IMG/VR virus record: IMGVR_UViG_3300043313_001066
Span: 1 to 37,357 of that record
Origin: a virus
Length of the DNA stretch: 37,357 nucleotides
Reading direction: 5' to 3' (one strand)
Notes under the pieces: generated by a model
Database searches by the model: none
The model's input: the letters and a program-made list of their open reading frames with translations, nothing else
Told to the model about the DNA's origin: nothing
Shown here: positions 7,642 through 16,181 of the stretch, piece by piece
Layout of the letters: every line of letters begins with the position of its first letter
Numbering within the stretch: position 1 is the stretch's first letter
Made by a program: the position numbers and the translations under genes

Positions 7642-7668
7642 GCAACTACCCGAGTTACCAAAATAATA
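7642..7668 (-). promoter_or_regulatory. Late promoter, variant of the GGGTAGGTGC class
   Basis: Minus strand TATTAT (7668-7663), 11 bases, then GGGTAGTTGC (7651-7642), one base different from the consensus. The start codon GTG at 7630 follows at a distance of 11 bases. Confidence 0.5.
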
Positions 7669-7671
7669 CCA

Positions 7672-8265
7672 TTAATTGGCTGTCTCTTGCATCAAATATA
7701 TTTTAACCGGCAGAGGACCTAGCGAGCCGCTACTATTGAGGCTCAAAATGTTCGTAACGATGTTCACGTTCGTTGCGTCGGTGTACACGCTAATTGTAGA
7801 AATTGAAACTTGACTGCCGCTTGCCCGGGTAAACGACGTGTATGGGCAGAGAAAATAGCCCCCGGCTCCATCCTCAACGTATGCAAGGACGGATGGGACA
7901 AAGGGAAGCCCATGTGGCCGCGTCACGGTCGTAGCGTTGTAGTCCCATACACCTGCGCCGCCGGCCGTCATAAAAGTTTCATCAGTGTCGACCGTCATAA
8001 CATCGACTATTTTGAATACGTTCTGTGCGCTGTTGAAAGCCAGCTCGTCATCAGTTGCTGCCGTAACGTCAACACCCGGTTTGGCAATACGGATCCGCGA
8101 ACTCTGGTCCGGCTGTACACCGATGCTGATACTTGGAATGCCGTTTGCGTCATAAAACAACTTGGCCACATTCTCGTGGTCCAGCTCGGCGAAGTTTTTG
8201 TTCAGCATCGCTATCTGTTGGGCAGCATCAGTGCCCGGTGGGATCGGGACGAAACGGCCTGGCAT
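7672..8265 (-). CDS. Tail appendage / fibre-like structural protein
   Basis: 197 residues. It starts MPGRFVPIPPGTDAAQQIAM followed by LNKNFAELDHENVAKLFYD, a short N-terminal linker typical of proteins that dock on a tail machine, and then a beta-rich region (FMTAGGAGVWDYNATTVTRP, PSVLAYVEDGAGGYFLCPY). Its ATG overlaps the stop codon of the nozzle gene (TAATG). Likely a virion appendage; no enzyme motif. Confidence 0.6.
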   Translation of the reverse strand: MPGRFVPIPPGTDAAQQIAMLNKNFAELDHENVAKLFYDANGIPSISIGVQPDQSSRIRIAKPGVDVTAATDDELAFNSAQNVFKIVDVMTVDTDETFMTAGGAGVWDYNATTVTRPHGLPFVPSVLAYVEDGAGGYFLCPYTSFTRASGSQVSISTISVYTDATNVNIVTNILSLNSSGSLGPLPVKIYLMQETAN

Positions 8266-10238
8266 TAGATAAGCCTCTGCGTTTCAATCGCCAGCACATG
8301 CCCGTCAAAGCTCACCGGCTCCCGGGCTGCGTAGTGCTTGTACCGGTTCTGCAGCCGCCTCCACTGTCCGGGGATGGCCACGCTGTCGTCCATCGGATTC
8401 ACCTGCTGGCTGCCGCCGAACACCACGCCGGAATCAAACATGTAGCCCTCATCGAAGCGCGGGCCCGTGCCGGCAAGCGAGATGTCGGCGTACGTGGGGG
8501 AGTCGCTGTAGTCGGTGGCGTAGCCGACCTGCACGCTCCAGTTGCCGCTGACGGTGTCGAAGTGCGGGCGGTAGTGTGATGCCCGCTTGAACTGCGCCGG
8601 TGCCTGGTAGTGGTTGTAATTGGTGCGCAGTTCGTAGGTGAACGGCTCGCCCATGTTGTTGTAGTCGTTGGTCGGCAGATCGCCGAGCATCAGCATGCCG
8701 GCGCGGTTGCTGCCCTGCACGAAGTAGTTGTCGTTGTCGTCACGGGCACAGGTATGGCCGACGTAGGTGTTGGTGTCTTCGGATTCCCAGATGCCATACA
8801 GCGTGTTGTAGACCTTGCAACGGCTGTTCTGAGCCTCACCGTTCGGCGTGTAATAGACATAGAGCCGGTTGTTGTGCAGTTCCAGCACGGCAGTTGACTT
8901 GATCTGCAGTCCGGTCCACCAGTCCAGTACGTCTTTGGCGATGTTGACTTCTTCGGCGCCGTTGAACCGATAGATGCCGTCGTCACTGGCCAGGTAGACA
9001 AAGTCCTCATCAAAGCAGACTGACTCCTGGGAGAACGTGCCCTTTTGGCCAACGGCATTGTCCAGCCGGAATGTGGCGTTTTCTGCGCCGTAGAGCACGT
9101 GCTTGTTGTTGCGGGTGATGATGTACAGGCTGCCGTTCAACTTGGCATAGGCCTTGGCAGGATCCGACGTCTTCGGGGACGGCACGTAGAAGAAGTCCGT
9201 GCTCGTGAACGTCTCGTACAGGCCGAAATTGGTGTAGAACGACTTGCTTGGATCGGCGGCCGAGAGATAGAACAACAGCCCCTTATGCTCCATGATCGCC
9301 GCGGTGTTTTCAGGCGCTGCCGTGACGCTGGAGGCAGTCGCGAAGTCGTATTTACGCGGCTTGGTGGTGCCCTGGACGTAGTAGAGCGTGTCATTGACGA
9401 AGGCGAAGCGTACGTATGTAGCGGAGCTGTCCAGGCCGGTATCGACGGCGGTCGTGACACCAGTGGTCTCGTTCACCGAGTAGAGCGTGGACCCGTGAGC
9501 AAAGAACGTATACGACGTGCCGTTAGGCCGTTTGATGCGGATGCAGCCCTTGACACCGCCGGTCGTGGCCGTGGAGAGCTTGACGTTGAAATCGACCGAC
9601 GCAGCCGACCATGACTGGCCGCTATTGGTACTCACAAGCGCGGTAGTCGCGTTTGTGGTGCTGCTGATCTGATAGCTATTGGTGCCGCCGGCCTGCACGA
9701 AACCCACGACCCAATAGACCATGCCGTTGGTGATGTCCGGGCAAGTGATAGATCGGCCCTTGAGGTACTGGTAGCTGCTCGTTAGGCCGGATGCCGCAAT
9801 GGTGGTGCGCATCAGCTCTTCTCCAGGCGCGCCGGCGTTGTTGGCGTAGAGCGCCAGAACTATGGTCCCGGTGCCGCCGGCAATGTTGCGGAGATTGGCC
9901 TCGATGGCTGTCAGTGGGCCGCTCGCGGTAGCCGTGATCTTCTTGGCGAACCATGTTGTTGTGCTCAAGGCCTGGTTGCTGGCGCCGCTCGTGGAGGTCT
10001 GCTGGGCGTTGACCGCTTCGCCGATCGGGATGCTGAACAGGTCAGTGCCGAGCCGCGTCTGCCACTTGCCGACCTGGATCTCCCGCGCGTCAGTGATGTA
10101 CCGCCACTGGTTGGGGTTCATGTCGTCGTTGCTGTCATTGGTGTTCAGGCCGCCGACAAACTCATAGTCCTTGGTCTGCGTCTTGGCAGTCGTGACCGCA
10201 GGGATGCGCACTGAACGGCGTACGGCGGAGCGCCTCAT
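8265..10238 (-). CDS. Tail nozzle / hub protein (T7 gp12- or P22 gp10-like position)
   Basis: 657 residues, beta-rich. After a basic start it reads DYEFVGGLNTNDSNDDMNPN then QWRYITDAREIQVGKWQTR, a start seen in podovirus nozzle and DNA-stabilisation proteins, followed by propeller-like repeats (TLYSVNETTGVTTAVDTGLD, LYYVQGTTKPRKYDF, DEDFVYLASDDGIYRFNGAE, NNRLYVYYTPNGEAQNSR). It follows directly on the smaller adaptor gene, with ATGA overlap, the same order as tail tube A and B proteins in T7-like phages. Assignment to one named family would need a profile search; the structural role is well supported by context. Confidence 0.7.
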   Translation of the reverse strand: MRRSAVRRSVRIPAVTTAKTQTKDYEFVGGLNTNDSNDDMNPNQWRYITDAREIQVGKWQTRLGTDLFSIPIGEAVNAQQTSTSGASNQALSTTTWFAKKITATASGPLTAIEANLRNIAGGTGTIVLALYANNAGAPGEELMRTTIAASGLTSSYQYLKGRSITCPDITNGMVYWVVGFVQAGGTNSYQISSTTNATTALVSTNSGQSWSAASVDFNVKLSTATTGGVKGCIRIKRPNGTSYTFFAHGSTLYSVNETTGVTTAVDTGLDSSATYVRFAFVNDTLYYVQGTTKPRKYDFATASSVTAAPENTAAIMEHKGLLFYLSAADPSKSFYTNFGLYETFTSTDFFYVPSPKTSDPAKAYAKLNGSLYIITRNNKHVLYGAENATFRLDNAVGQKGTFSQESVCFDEDFVYLASDDGIYRFNGAEEVNIAKDVLDWWTGLQIKSTAVLELHNNRLYVYYTPNGEAQNSRCKVYNTLYGIWESEDTNTYVGHTCARDDNDNYFVQGSNRAGMLMLGDLPTNDYNNMGEPFTYELRTNYNHYQAPAQFKRASHYRPHFDTVSGNWSVQVGYATDYSDSPTYADISLAGTGPRFDEGYMFDSGVVFGGSQQVNPMDDSVAIPGQWRRLQNRYKHYAAREPVSFDGHVLAIETQRLI

Positions 10239-10894
10239 AGCTCAACGCGGGTCCTTGCTGATGGGATCTGTACCGGTGCAACTTGGGTCGGCTCGCCATA
10301 ACGCAGCGCCATGTTCTCCAGGCCGTCTTCGAAGTCCTGCTTGTGCGTGGCGGCAATGTCATGGTTGCCACGCTTCTTCTCGCTTCGGAATAGCGCATAG
10401 AGCTCCAACAGCTCACGGAACGCTTCAGGTGCATCCGGTACGTCCGTAGGGGCTGACATGCTGGTCGGCGCGCGGAAGTAGCGCTGCTTGAACGTGTAAT
10501 CGTCGTACATCGGGCAGTTGAAGTAGATGAGCCGCCCGAACTCAGTCCAGGCGCTCGGAAAGCCGCTCGTCTCAAGATCGGGAGCCGGGTACTGATCGAA
10601 AAATTGCCGGTGCGGAATGTAGGTATTTTCGTCAAGGATGAGCCGGCGGCCGGTGTTGCTCGGGTCGTAAACAATGCCCCGGATCGTCTGCTGGTGATTC
10701 GACTGCTGCGCGTATGCATACGAGCCGATAGTCAACGGCCCCTGAACCGACTCTTCGCAAAACCGGAACAGGTGCGTGTTGAAAATGACCAGCTGACCAT
10801 AATTGAGGTAGCGCGTGATGCGGGATGTAGAAAAATTAGAGTCCTGCAAGTCATCCTGGACCGCGGATTGCAGATCAAGTAGCGTGTAAGACAA
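10235..10894 (-). CDS. Head-tail adaptor / tail tubular protein A-like
   Basis: 219 residues, read from TTG at 10894 with GTAGGT 8 bases upstream. Begins YTLLDLQSAVQDDLQDSNFS then RITRYLNYGQLVIFNTHLFR, a helical adaptor start, with later PDAPEAFRELLELYALFRSE and KRGNHDIAATHKQDFEDGLE. This pattern (two helices, a central beta insertion, a C-terminal helix after 'P..Y...L...A') matches gatekeeper/adaptor proteins of short-tailed phages that join the portal to the nozzle. It overlaps the nozzle gene by 4 bases. Confidence 0.65.
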   Translation of the reverse strand: MSYTLLDLQSAVQDDLQDSNFSTSRITRYLNYGQLVIFNTHLFRFCEESVQGPLTIGSYAYAQQSNHQQTIRGIVYDPSNTGRRLILDENTYIPHRQFFDQYPAPDLETSGFPSAWTEFGRLIYFNCPMYDDYTFKQRYFRAPTSMSAPTDVPDAPEAFRELLELYALFRSEKKRGNHDIAATHKQDFEDGLENMALRYGEPTQVAPVQIPSARTRVEL

Positions 10895-10908
10895 AGCGCA
10901 TTACCTAC

Positions 10909-10937
10909 GCACCTACCCTGTACTGATTTGCATTATA
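10909..10937 (-). promoter_or_regulatory. Late promoter with GGGTAGGTGC leader element (tail genes)
   Basis: Minus strand TATAAT (10937-10932), 13 bases, GGGTAGGTGC (10918-10909). A second GTAGGT lies between it and the TTG start at 10894 and may be the true ribosome site. Confidence 0.65.
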
Positions 10938-10957
10938 TAGCAGTGAACGCGCTCTAG

Positions 10958-11137
10958 CTATTCGTTATTGGGAACCCACACGACAGTCTCGCTGTCGTTC
11001 GCTGTCCAGGTGCCGCCGGCTTCATCTTCTCCCGCCACTGGGATAAAAGTCGTGGCATCGACTTCACCGCCGCCTATGCCGCCGTATGTCCAGAAGCCGT
11101 TGAGGGTGGGGTTAGAACCGAATGTTAAACGCGCCAT
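10958..11137 (-). CDS. Small hypothetical virion-region protein
   Basis: 59 residues, MARLTFGSNPTLNGFWTYGG then GEVDATTFIPVAGEDEAGGT, ending in TVVWVPNNE. Gly-rich, beta-type composition like a small decoration or fibre-tip protein. On the minus strand TGC-TATAAT, an extended -10, lies 17 bases upstream of the ATG, so it may have its own promoter. No match recognised. Confidence 0.5.
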   Translation of the reverse strand: MARLTFGSNPTLNGFWTYGGIGGGEVDATTFIPVAGEDEAGGTWTANDSETVVWVPNNE

Positions 11138-11181
11138 ACTAGTCCAATTATGGCGTAATTATAGCACAATCTAGTTAAGGG

Positions 11182-11952
11182 TTAGTGCGAGCCACTTTCT
11201 TGGGTAATAGCCGTCCACCGTCCTACTCTGGCTGAACCAATACCCATGACGGCAAATAAAGGAACACAAGACAACATAAGTACGAACAGTCCGAAGTCGT
11301 GCGCGCCGGGAGGCCTGGTCAATGCTGTTGCCGTATAAATAGTTGCAAATATGACAGGTATTGTGGCCAATATAATGGCAGTAAACATCCGACGCTTAAA
11401 ACGGCGGCGCTTGAACTTGCCCCAATCTGTCATCGCGCGGTTTTGACCAGCGAAGCGTGCCTTAACTCTCGGGTGCGCCTTTTCACCATCTACCAGGAGC
11501 TGAAGGTCGATCCAGTCTTCGGGATTAAGCAATTTCGGACTAAGTTGTACTTCGCGTTTTGACGCCAACTTCACTGTACCCAAAGGATATACATTGGCTG
11601 GTGATGTGTCTGTGACGGTCGCCTCAATTATTTCACCTTGCACAGCAACGGAAACCGGCTCAGTATACTCATCGCCCTCGATCTCCCGCCTGCCGGTGTT
11701 AAGGATGCGCAACTTGACCAACTGCGGCTGAGTCAGAGGTCGAGTCTTGTCCCACACCACCTCCAGCTTCGAGCCGTTCATCGACGTTGCGCCTCTGCCC
11801 ACAATCGGCAGGTTGGCAAGCATCTCCCAATCGAGCGTTTTAGGCCGCCGCTCTCGGCGGGCGACCCAGATTGTCGCAGCAATTCCGATGACTGCTAGGA
11901 CCACGCCGAAGGTGGCCAGTACTAGTTCAAAATGTGTTTGTAACCAAGGCAC
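11182..11952 (-). CDS. Membrane-anchored cargo protein
   Basis: 256 residues. An N-terminal helix (LVLATFGVVLAVIGIAATIW, about 10-29) is followed by a soluble beta-type domain (residues about 40-180; KLEVVWDKTRPLTQPQLVKL, VSVAVQGEIIEATVTD) and two C-terminal helices (FTAIILATIPVIFATIYTA and FGLFVLMLSCVPLFAVMGIG). It sits between tail genes but does not look like a virion part. TAGGCT stands 8 bases before the GTG start, like the cargo-gene promoters elsewhere in the window. Probably a moron that alters the host envelope; family unknown. Confidence 0.6.
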   Translation of the reverse strand: MPWLQTHFELVLATFGVVLAVIGIAATIWVARRERRPKTLDWEMLANLPIVGRGATSMNGSKLEVVWDKTRPLTQPQLVKLRILNTGRREIEGDEYTEPVSVAVQGEIIEATVTDTSPANVYPLGTVKLASKREVQLSPKLLNPEDWIDLQLLVDGEKAHPRVKARFAGQNRAMTDWGKFKRRRFKRRMFTAIILATIPVIFATIYTATALTRPPGAHDFGLFVLMLSCVPLFAVMGIGSARVGRWTAITQESGSH

Positions 11953-12015
11953 GGCCGGGTAGCCTAGCAGCTGCGCATTGGCTCCGCTGAGCGCTCGTGA
12001 CGTTGGTGCTGTGTC

Positions 12016-13761
12016 TCAGCTCACGTTCAGCGCTCTGCTTACTTCGACCCAGTTGGTGCCGTCCCAGCGAGCGGTGATGAGATCTTTTGCGCCGGCAGCA
12101 GTGGAGAGTGTGAGTGAACCGCCGGCCTTCTTGAAATTGGAGGGCCAGGTGACTGTACGGGAGCCCGTGCCATCTTGGGTCAACCGCAGTTCTAGCAACT
12201 CACCAATCCGCGTTCCGTCAGTCAATATGACGGTAATGTTGCCCGTAAGGGTGGCCGTGATGATCGGACCGTTGGCCCTATTGAACGTCGTCGCACCCGT
12301 AACATTGCCCTGGGCATACTTTGCCGATTCAAGCGTAATACCGTTTAAGTCGTGGACTTCGTTACCTTCCATTTTGCGAGGTAATACTTCCGAGCCACCA
12401 TCTTTGACAATCATCGTCAGCGCCCGATGCGGGACATAAATACGATTGTTGTATATCTCCAGATCAGCGTAGTTTGAATTTCCCGTAAAGATAAATGCCG
12501 ACGTAGCCGTCGACGGATTACGGTCATCAATTACAAGGTTATCGTGAATCTTTGATTTTACCGGCGTGGCACCACCAAGCGCAAAAGCTCCAGGGTAAAC
12601 ACCCACGCTGTTATAGATGATATTATCGTGAACATCCAGATATTCCTGGGTTCCATATCCAGTACCAATACCTGCGCCACAGCAATAAACGATATTATTC
12701 GCAACCTCAACAAACCTCTTTGAGTCTGGGTCCCAGAAAGCATCAAAACCCTCTACCCAGTTTCCTAAGATTTGAAGCCCAATATTGGGTTGATCTGTGC
12801 GGCCCGGAGCAAAGCAAGGCCCCTCTGAACCGACAGGAACCACACAAGTATTATTGCTAATAACAGTATCTTGACAAGAGTAGGTAAAGGCAAAACCCAT
12901 CCGTTGCGAAGTACGAGTATTGCGGTATTGGTTGTTACTGATCGTCAAATCTTTAACGTTGTAATCATTGCTGAGCCGAGTCTTGACTGCCGTAGCGTAG
13001 ATAAGTGCGCTACCGATGATATCAATAAATTGGTTGTGGCTAACGAGGGTATCCCTGTTGAGACCGTAGGCGTCCAAGTAAATTACGGAAGCAAGCACAT
13101 CCTTAAAATAATTGTTGACAATCCGAGTGTCCGAAATAGTATTAGTTGCACCGGCGTACAGATTGATTGAGGTGATATTAGTTATATTCTCAAAGTGATT
13201 ATTCTCAATCACTGTGTTGCGGATGGGATTTGTTCCCTCTTGCCCATTGAGAAAAACCATGCCATGAAAACCCGTATTGGTATTCCCGGTGAAGTAGTTA
13301 TTGCGAATTGTTAAACCAATACTACCGTAGCTAGTAATCGCATTAACGCTACCATTAACGCTCGAATTAACACTGAACTTAATATGCTCAATGGTGCAAT
13401 AGTTCTTATTAGAGACTTTGACTATACCCCGTTTGGCAGATGGGAACATATCCGTAGTGAATACTGTACCAACGCCTACGCCGCGAAGCGTGCAGTTGTC
13501 TTTTAGCTCGATGGATTCGTGGAACAAGTACGTCCCCCTGGGGAAAAAGATAATACCCCCGCCTGCCGCATTGGCCGCGTTGATAGCTGCCTGTACAGCT
13601 ACTTGCTCTTGGGTAGTTCCGTCACCAACGGCCCCATAAGTCTTCACATTAAAGACGAGATCATCGAGTGCCCCACGCAATTCATTAACGTGACGCTCGT
13701 AAAGGTGGTCTGAGCTGGTAAGTGTCTGTGACCCTGACACGTCCCCCGCAGTCCATGTCAT
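12016..13761 (-). CDS. Tail spike with right-handed beta-helix (pectate-lyase-like)
   Basis: 581 residues. A short N-terminal adaptor (about 1-35, DHLYERHVNELRGALDDLVF) leads into YGAVGDGTTQEQVAVQAAIN and GGGIIFFPRGTYLFHESIEL, the hallmark start of the pectate-lyase-3 / GH28-like beta-helix superfamily. Parallel beta-helix coils follow with many N-rich turns (IRNNYFTGNTNTGFHG, IENNHFENITNITSINLYAG, IVNNYFKDVLASVIYLDAYG). The last 100 residues (ATLTGNITVILTDGTRIGEL) resemble a trimerising cap. Such spikes bind and often cleave surface polysaccharide and decide host range. Catalytic residues cannot be named from sequence alone. Confidence 0.8.
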   Translation of the reverse strand: MTWTAGDVSGSQTLTSSDHLYERHVNELRGALDDLVFNVKTYGAVGDGTTQEQVAVQAAINAANAAGGGIIFFPRGTYLFHESIELKDNCTLRGVGVGTVFTTDMFPSAKRGIVKVSNKNYCTIEHIKFSVNSSVNGSVNAITSYGSIGLTIRNNYFTGNTNTGFHGMVFLNGQEGTNPIRNTVIENNHFENITNITSINLYAGATNTISDTRIVNNYFKDVLASVIYLDAYGLNRDTLVSHNQFIDIIGSALIYATAVKTRLSNDYNVKDLTISNNQYRNTRTSQRMGFAFTYSCQDTVISNNTCVVPVGSEGPCFAPGRTDQPNIGLQILGNWVEGFDAFWDPDSKRFVEVANNIVYCCGAGIGTGYGTQEYLDVHDNIIYNSVGVYPGAFALGGATPVKSKIHDNLVIDDRNPSTATSAFIFTGNSNYADLEIYNNRIYVPHRALTMIVKDGGSEVLPRKMEGNEVHDLNGITLESAKYAQGNVTGATTFNRANGPIITATLTGNITVILTDGTRIGELLELRLTQDGTGSRTVTWPSNFKKAGGSLTLSTAAGAKDLITARWDGTNWVEVSRALNVS

Positions 13762-13764
13762 GGC

Positions 13765-14358
13765 TCAAGCAATCCTGAAGCCAATAGCCGGAGGATTTTG
13801 AGAGGTAACCGATCCGCCGGCCGTATACGTTGAAGGCAAGGCACCATAGGCCAAAGATGGGTTCCACATGCTGCCGACACCAGTGCCCATAGTCGTATCG
13901 AGTCCAAAAATTGGAATCGTCCCGCCAAGCGCTAACGACCGGACGGTTGCCGTGGCCACTCCAGGCAAATAAACAAACCAATACAGATTGCCCCCTACGA
14001 GTGTCACGGGGGTGATTGTAATATCCTTGACACCAGTAGAATCAGTCGCAATCTCGCCGCTATCAACAATACGCGAGGACGGATACGGATTGTCCTCAGA
14101 TGTGTTGTTGTAAATACCGACACGTGCAACACCACCGGCAGAGGCCGCTGACGTGACATTTATCGTAAGCCGGTCAATCGAGATTGTCTTCTCACAAAAG
14201 AACGGTATGGCTTTTAACTCATTTAGCGCTGGCGTTGCAGTGGACAGAGCCAACGCATTTGTCATACCTGCTATCCATCTGCGGTTGGCCGTTGCACCCG
14301 GTGTCCTGAATGACTCCCAAGTTTTGCTGCTTTTGCGAGTGACTTGAAATCCATTCAT
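13765..14358 (-). CDS. Head or tail fibre-like beta protein
   Basis: 197 residues, beta-rich: NELKAIPFFCEKTISIDRLT, GGVARVGIYNNTSEDNPYPS, LVGGNLYWFVYLPGVATATV. A carbohydrate-binding-like or fibre-tip fold is plausible. It lies between the short upstream structural gene and the tail spike, and its start overlaps the upstream stop codon (TAATG). No catalytic motif. Confidence 0.55.
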   Translation of the reverse strand: MNGFQVTRKSSKTWESFRTPGATANRRWIAGMTNALALSTATPALNELKAIPFFCEKTISIDRLTINVTSAASAGGVARVGIYNNTSEDNPYPSSRIVDSGEIATDSTGVKDITITPVTLVGGNLYWFVYLPGVATATVRSLALGGTIPIFGLDTTMGTGVGSMWNPSLAYGALPSTYTAGGSVTSQNPPAIGFRIA

Positions 14359-14738
14359 TACGCTACATACGCGAACGTCACGCCCTCGCCACTAACAGTT
14401 ACATCTAGATAGATCTTCACCAGATCATCAATGTCTATAACTACAGAGTCACCCGCACTCAGCGGCGCGCCTCGGCGCGTGGCGCCAGATGCGGCAACAA
14501 CGGTGGAGCCGCCGACAACAACGGTTCCGGTGTTAGTAAGCTTTGCTGTAATAACCACTGACTTGCAGGGGGTTGTTGAGGCGACGAGTGTTTCGCGTGT
14601 ACCAGCAGCAGCAACCAGCTTTAAGTTGTCACCAATGGCAGAGTTGGTCGCAGGCCCAACCAATTTTGTATTGATCGCATTGTTAGCAGTATCAAAATTC
14701 GATTGAAGATGTCGACCAGGGACAGCATAAAGGTCTAC
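14358..14738 (-). CDS. Small structural protein with unclear start codon
   Basis: The frame reads VDLYAVPGRHLQSNFDTANN, then KLVAAAGTRETLVASTTPCK and a beta-rich end (SGEGVTFAYVA); the first part resembles starts of phage fibre or head-decoration proteins. Between promoter 14745-14771 and this segment the frame has no ATG, GTG, TTG or CTG. An ATG exists only upstream (14801), inside the terminator and promoter, which cannot be the start of the mRNA made from that promoter. The GTG inside the GGGTAGGTGC element would need a +1 step to enter the frame. The 5' end given is the first residue that looks protein-like. Confidence 0.5.
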   Translation of the reverse strand, partial: VDLYAVPGRHLQSNFDTANNAINTKLVGPATNSAIGDNLKLVAAAGTRETLVASTTPCKSVVITAKLTNTGTVVVGGSTVVAASGATRRGAPLSAGDSVVIDIDDLVKIYLDVTVSGEGVTFAYVA

Positions 14739-14744
14739 CTGCGC

Positions 14745-14771
14745 GCACCTACCCTTGATGCTCGAATTATA
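14745..14771 (-). promoter_or_regulatory. Late promoter with GGGTAGGTGC leader element (head/tail genes)
   Basis: Minus strand TATAAT (14771-14766), 11 bases, GGGTAGGTGC (14754-14745). It follows a terminator directly, so it restarts transcription of the structural genes. Confidence 0.65.
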
Positions 14772-14781
14772 ACAATATCCG

Positions 14782-14813
14782 AAAAACAAAAACAGCCCCA
14801 AATTGAGGCTGTT
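14782..14813 (-). terminator. Intrinsic terminator after the head genes
   Basis: Minus strand AACAGCC ... GGCTGTT, a perfect 7-bp stem (14813-14791) followed by TTTGTTTTT. It lies 19 bases after the stop of the 14832-15209 gene. Confidence 0.75.
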
Positions 14814-14831
14814 TATATTGCCCTGAGATTC

Positions 14832-15209
14832 CTACTCGCTGGGCGGCCTGAAATCCCCAGCCAGCGAACCTTTGAGCGTTGTGCCAAGCTCCTTGGCACG
14901 GGCTGCAAGCTCCTTGAGACTGAAACCAGTCATGGCCGCGATCGTTTCCGCCGGCGCATTGGTCAAGAGCTGGTGGTCCCTGATGTCCTCCTTCGTCTCC
15001 TGGTTACGGAGCGGGCTCTTGATGTCCTCCATCTCCAGCAGCTTCTGCTCCCGAAGGCTGAGCTTCTCAAACTCAGACACCGGTACACCAAACTTCTTCG
15101 GCTCCTCTGCTGGTGGAGCGTCTTTCTTGGTGTCGGTGCTCTCGGGAGCAGCCTCCTTCTTCTTCGGCTCCTCTGCTGGTGGAGCGTCTTTCTTGGTGTC
15201 GGTGCTCAT
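14832..15209 (-). CDS. Head-region protein with duplicated acidic/basic linker
   Basis: 125 residues from the ATG at 15209, chosen for the AGGAG site before it. The N-terminus carries two copies of STDTKKDAPPAEEPKK separated by KEAAPE; the rest is helical and charged (VSEFEKLSLREQKLLEMEDI, ALVKSW-free, ending KGSLAGDFRPPSE). It follows the major capsid gene, the usual place for a head completion or decoration protein. The disordered repeat may be a tether on the capsid surface. Role inferred from position. Confidence 0.6.
   Translation of the reverse strand: MSTDTKKDAPPAEEPKKKEAAPESTDTKKDAPPAEEPKKFGVPVSEFEKLSLREQKLLEMEDIKSPLRNQETKEDIRDHQLLTNAPAETIAAMTGFSLKELAARAKELGTTLKGSLAGDFRPPSE
15093..15207. 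repeat. Two perfect 49-base direct repeats inside a head gene
   Basis: 15093-15141 and 15159-15207 are identical, with a period of 66 bases. They encode the duplicated STDTKKDAPPAEEPKK linker. The perfect identity at synonymous sites points to a recent duplication. Confidence 0.85.
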
Positions 15210-15277
15210 TATGTTGAGTCTCCTGCTTAATTTGCTTTGGCGAGAGGGGGCCACGAATGGCCCCCCATCAACTACGT

Positions 15278-16123
15278 CTAGACGAAGTTGATCTTCACTG
15301 CGGTGTTAGAGCGCAGCTCTTTGACGCCGTAAATAACGTCTGAGCGCTGTTCCCATGCACCGGAGCGCACGTTGTCCCAGCCGGTGACTTTCACGTCCTG
15401 CTGGACCGCGGCTGCAGCCGATTCCTTGTGGAACATCAAGGCGTAGCCGGAACCGATGTTGTTACTGACACGCACTGGGATGCCGTACAGCGCCAGCACG
15501 CGACCGCTGACCACGGGCTTGCCGTTGTCGTCCATCACGTAGTCGGAGCTGCTGAACCGGGTCTCGGCCAGGATGTCGTTAAAGCCGTCCGGGTTGACCG
15601 CCAGCGTGACATTTTCCCAGTCAGTGACGTTCTGCTCACCCAGGATCTGCATTGCCTGGCGGATCTTGGAGTCCGTCAGCGCGGCCGCTCCGGCGGCTAT
15701 GGAGTAGCCGGCGCCCCCTGCCGTGACCGCTGCCAGAATCGCCGTCACGATGTCCTGCTCGATTGCGTCGTTGAGTACATATGCCGCGTCTTTGGTGTAC
15801 TTAGAGCGAAGGTCGTACTTGCTCTGCACCTTCAGCATTTTGTAGATCTGGTGCGCCTTATATTTCCATTTGTCGATCGCTAAGGTGATCGCGGTTTCGG
15901 TCGCCGTATCGAAGGTGACATCTGTACCTTGCGATAGGTTCCGGGCCGCCCCAGACGTGCTGAAGGGCACAATCTGGATCGACTGGCCGTACTCTTTTAC
16001 CTCATCGTCGTAACGATCGATGCGCTCGGCTAAAACGAGCCGTTTCTTTAAGTAGTCCAGAGTATCGTTGGCCCACAGAATGGGCCGATAATCTGAGTGG
16101 GTTGTAGTTGTTGAACCTGCCAT
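15278..16123 (-). CDS. Major capsid protein
   Basis: 281 residues, MAGSTTTTHSDYRPILWAND then LAERIDRYDDEVKEYGQSIQIV. The middle shows the usual capsid sequence style: VTFDTATETAITLAIDKWKY, KYTKDAAYVLNDAIEQDIVT, ENVTLAVNPDGFNDILAETR, GRVLALYGIPVRVSNNIG. Position directly after the scaffold gene and before small head genes, composition and length all fit the HK97-fold shell protein that assembles around the scaffold. Very likely, though no profile search was made. Confidence 0.8.
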   Translation of the reverse strand: MAGSTTTTHSDYRPILWANDTLDYLKKRLVLAERIDRYDDEVKEYGQSIQIVPFSTSGAARNLSQGTDVTFDTATETAITLAIDKWKYKAHQIYKMLKVQSKYDLRSKYTKDAAYVLNDAIEQDIVTAILAAVTAGGAGYSIAAGAAALTDSKIRQAMQILGEQNVTDWENVTLAVNPDGFNDILAETRFSSSDYVMDDNGKPVVSGRVLALYGIPVRVSNNIGSGYALMFHKESAAAAVQQDVKVTGWDNVRSGAWEQRSDVIYGVKELRSNTAVKINFV

Positions 16124-16181
16124 TTATGAAGTTGTCCTTGTATGGTTCTCCTCTCTAATTGAGGTCTACCGGTTTACGTTG

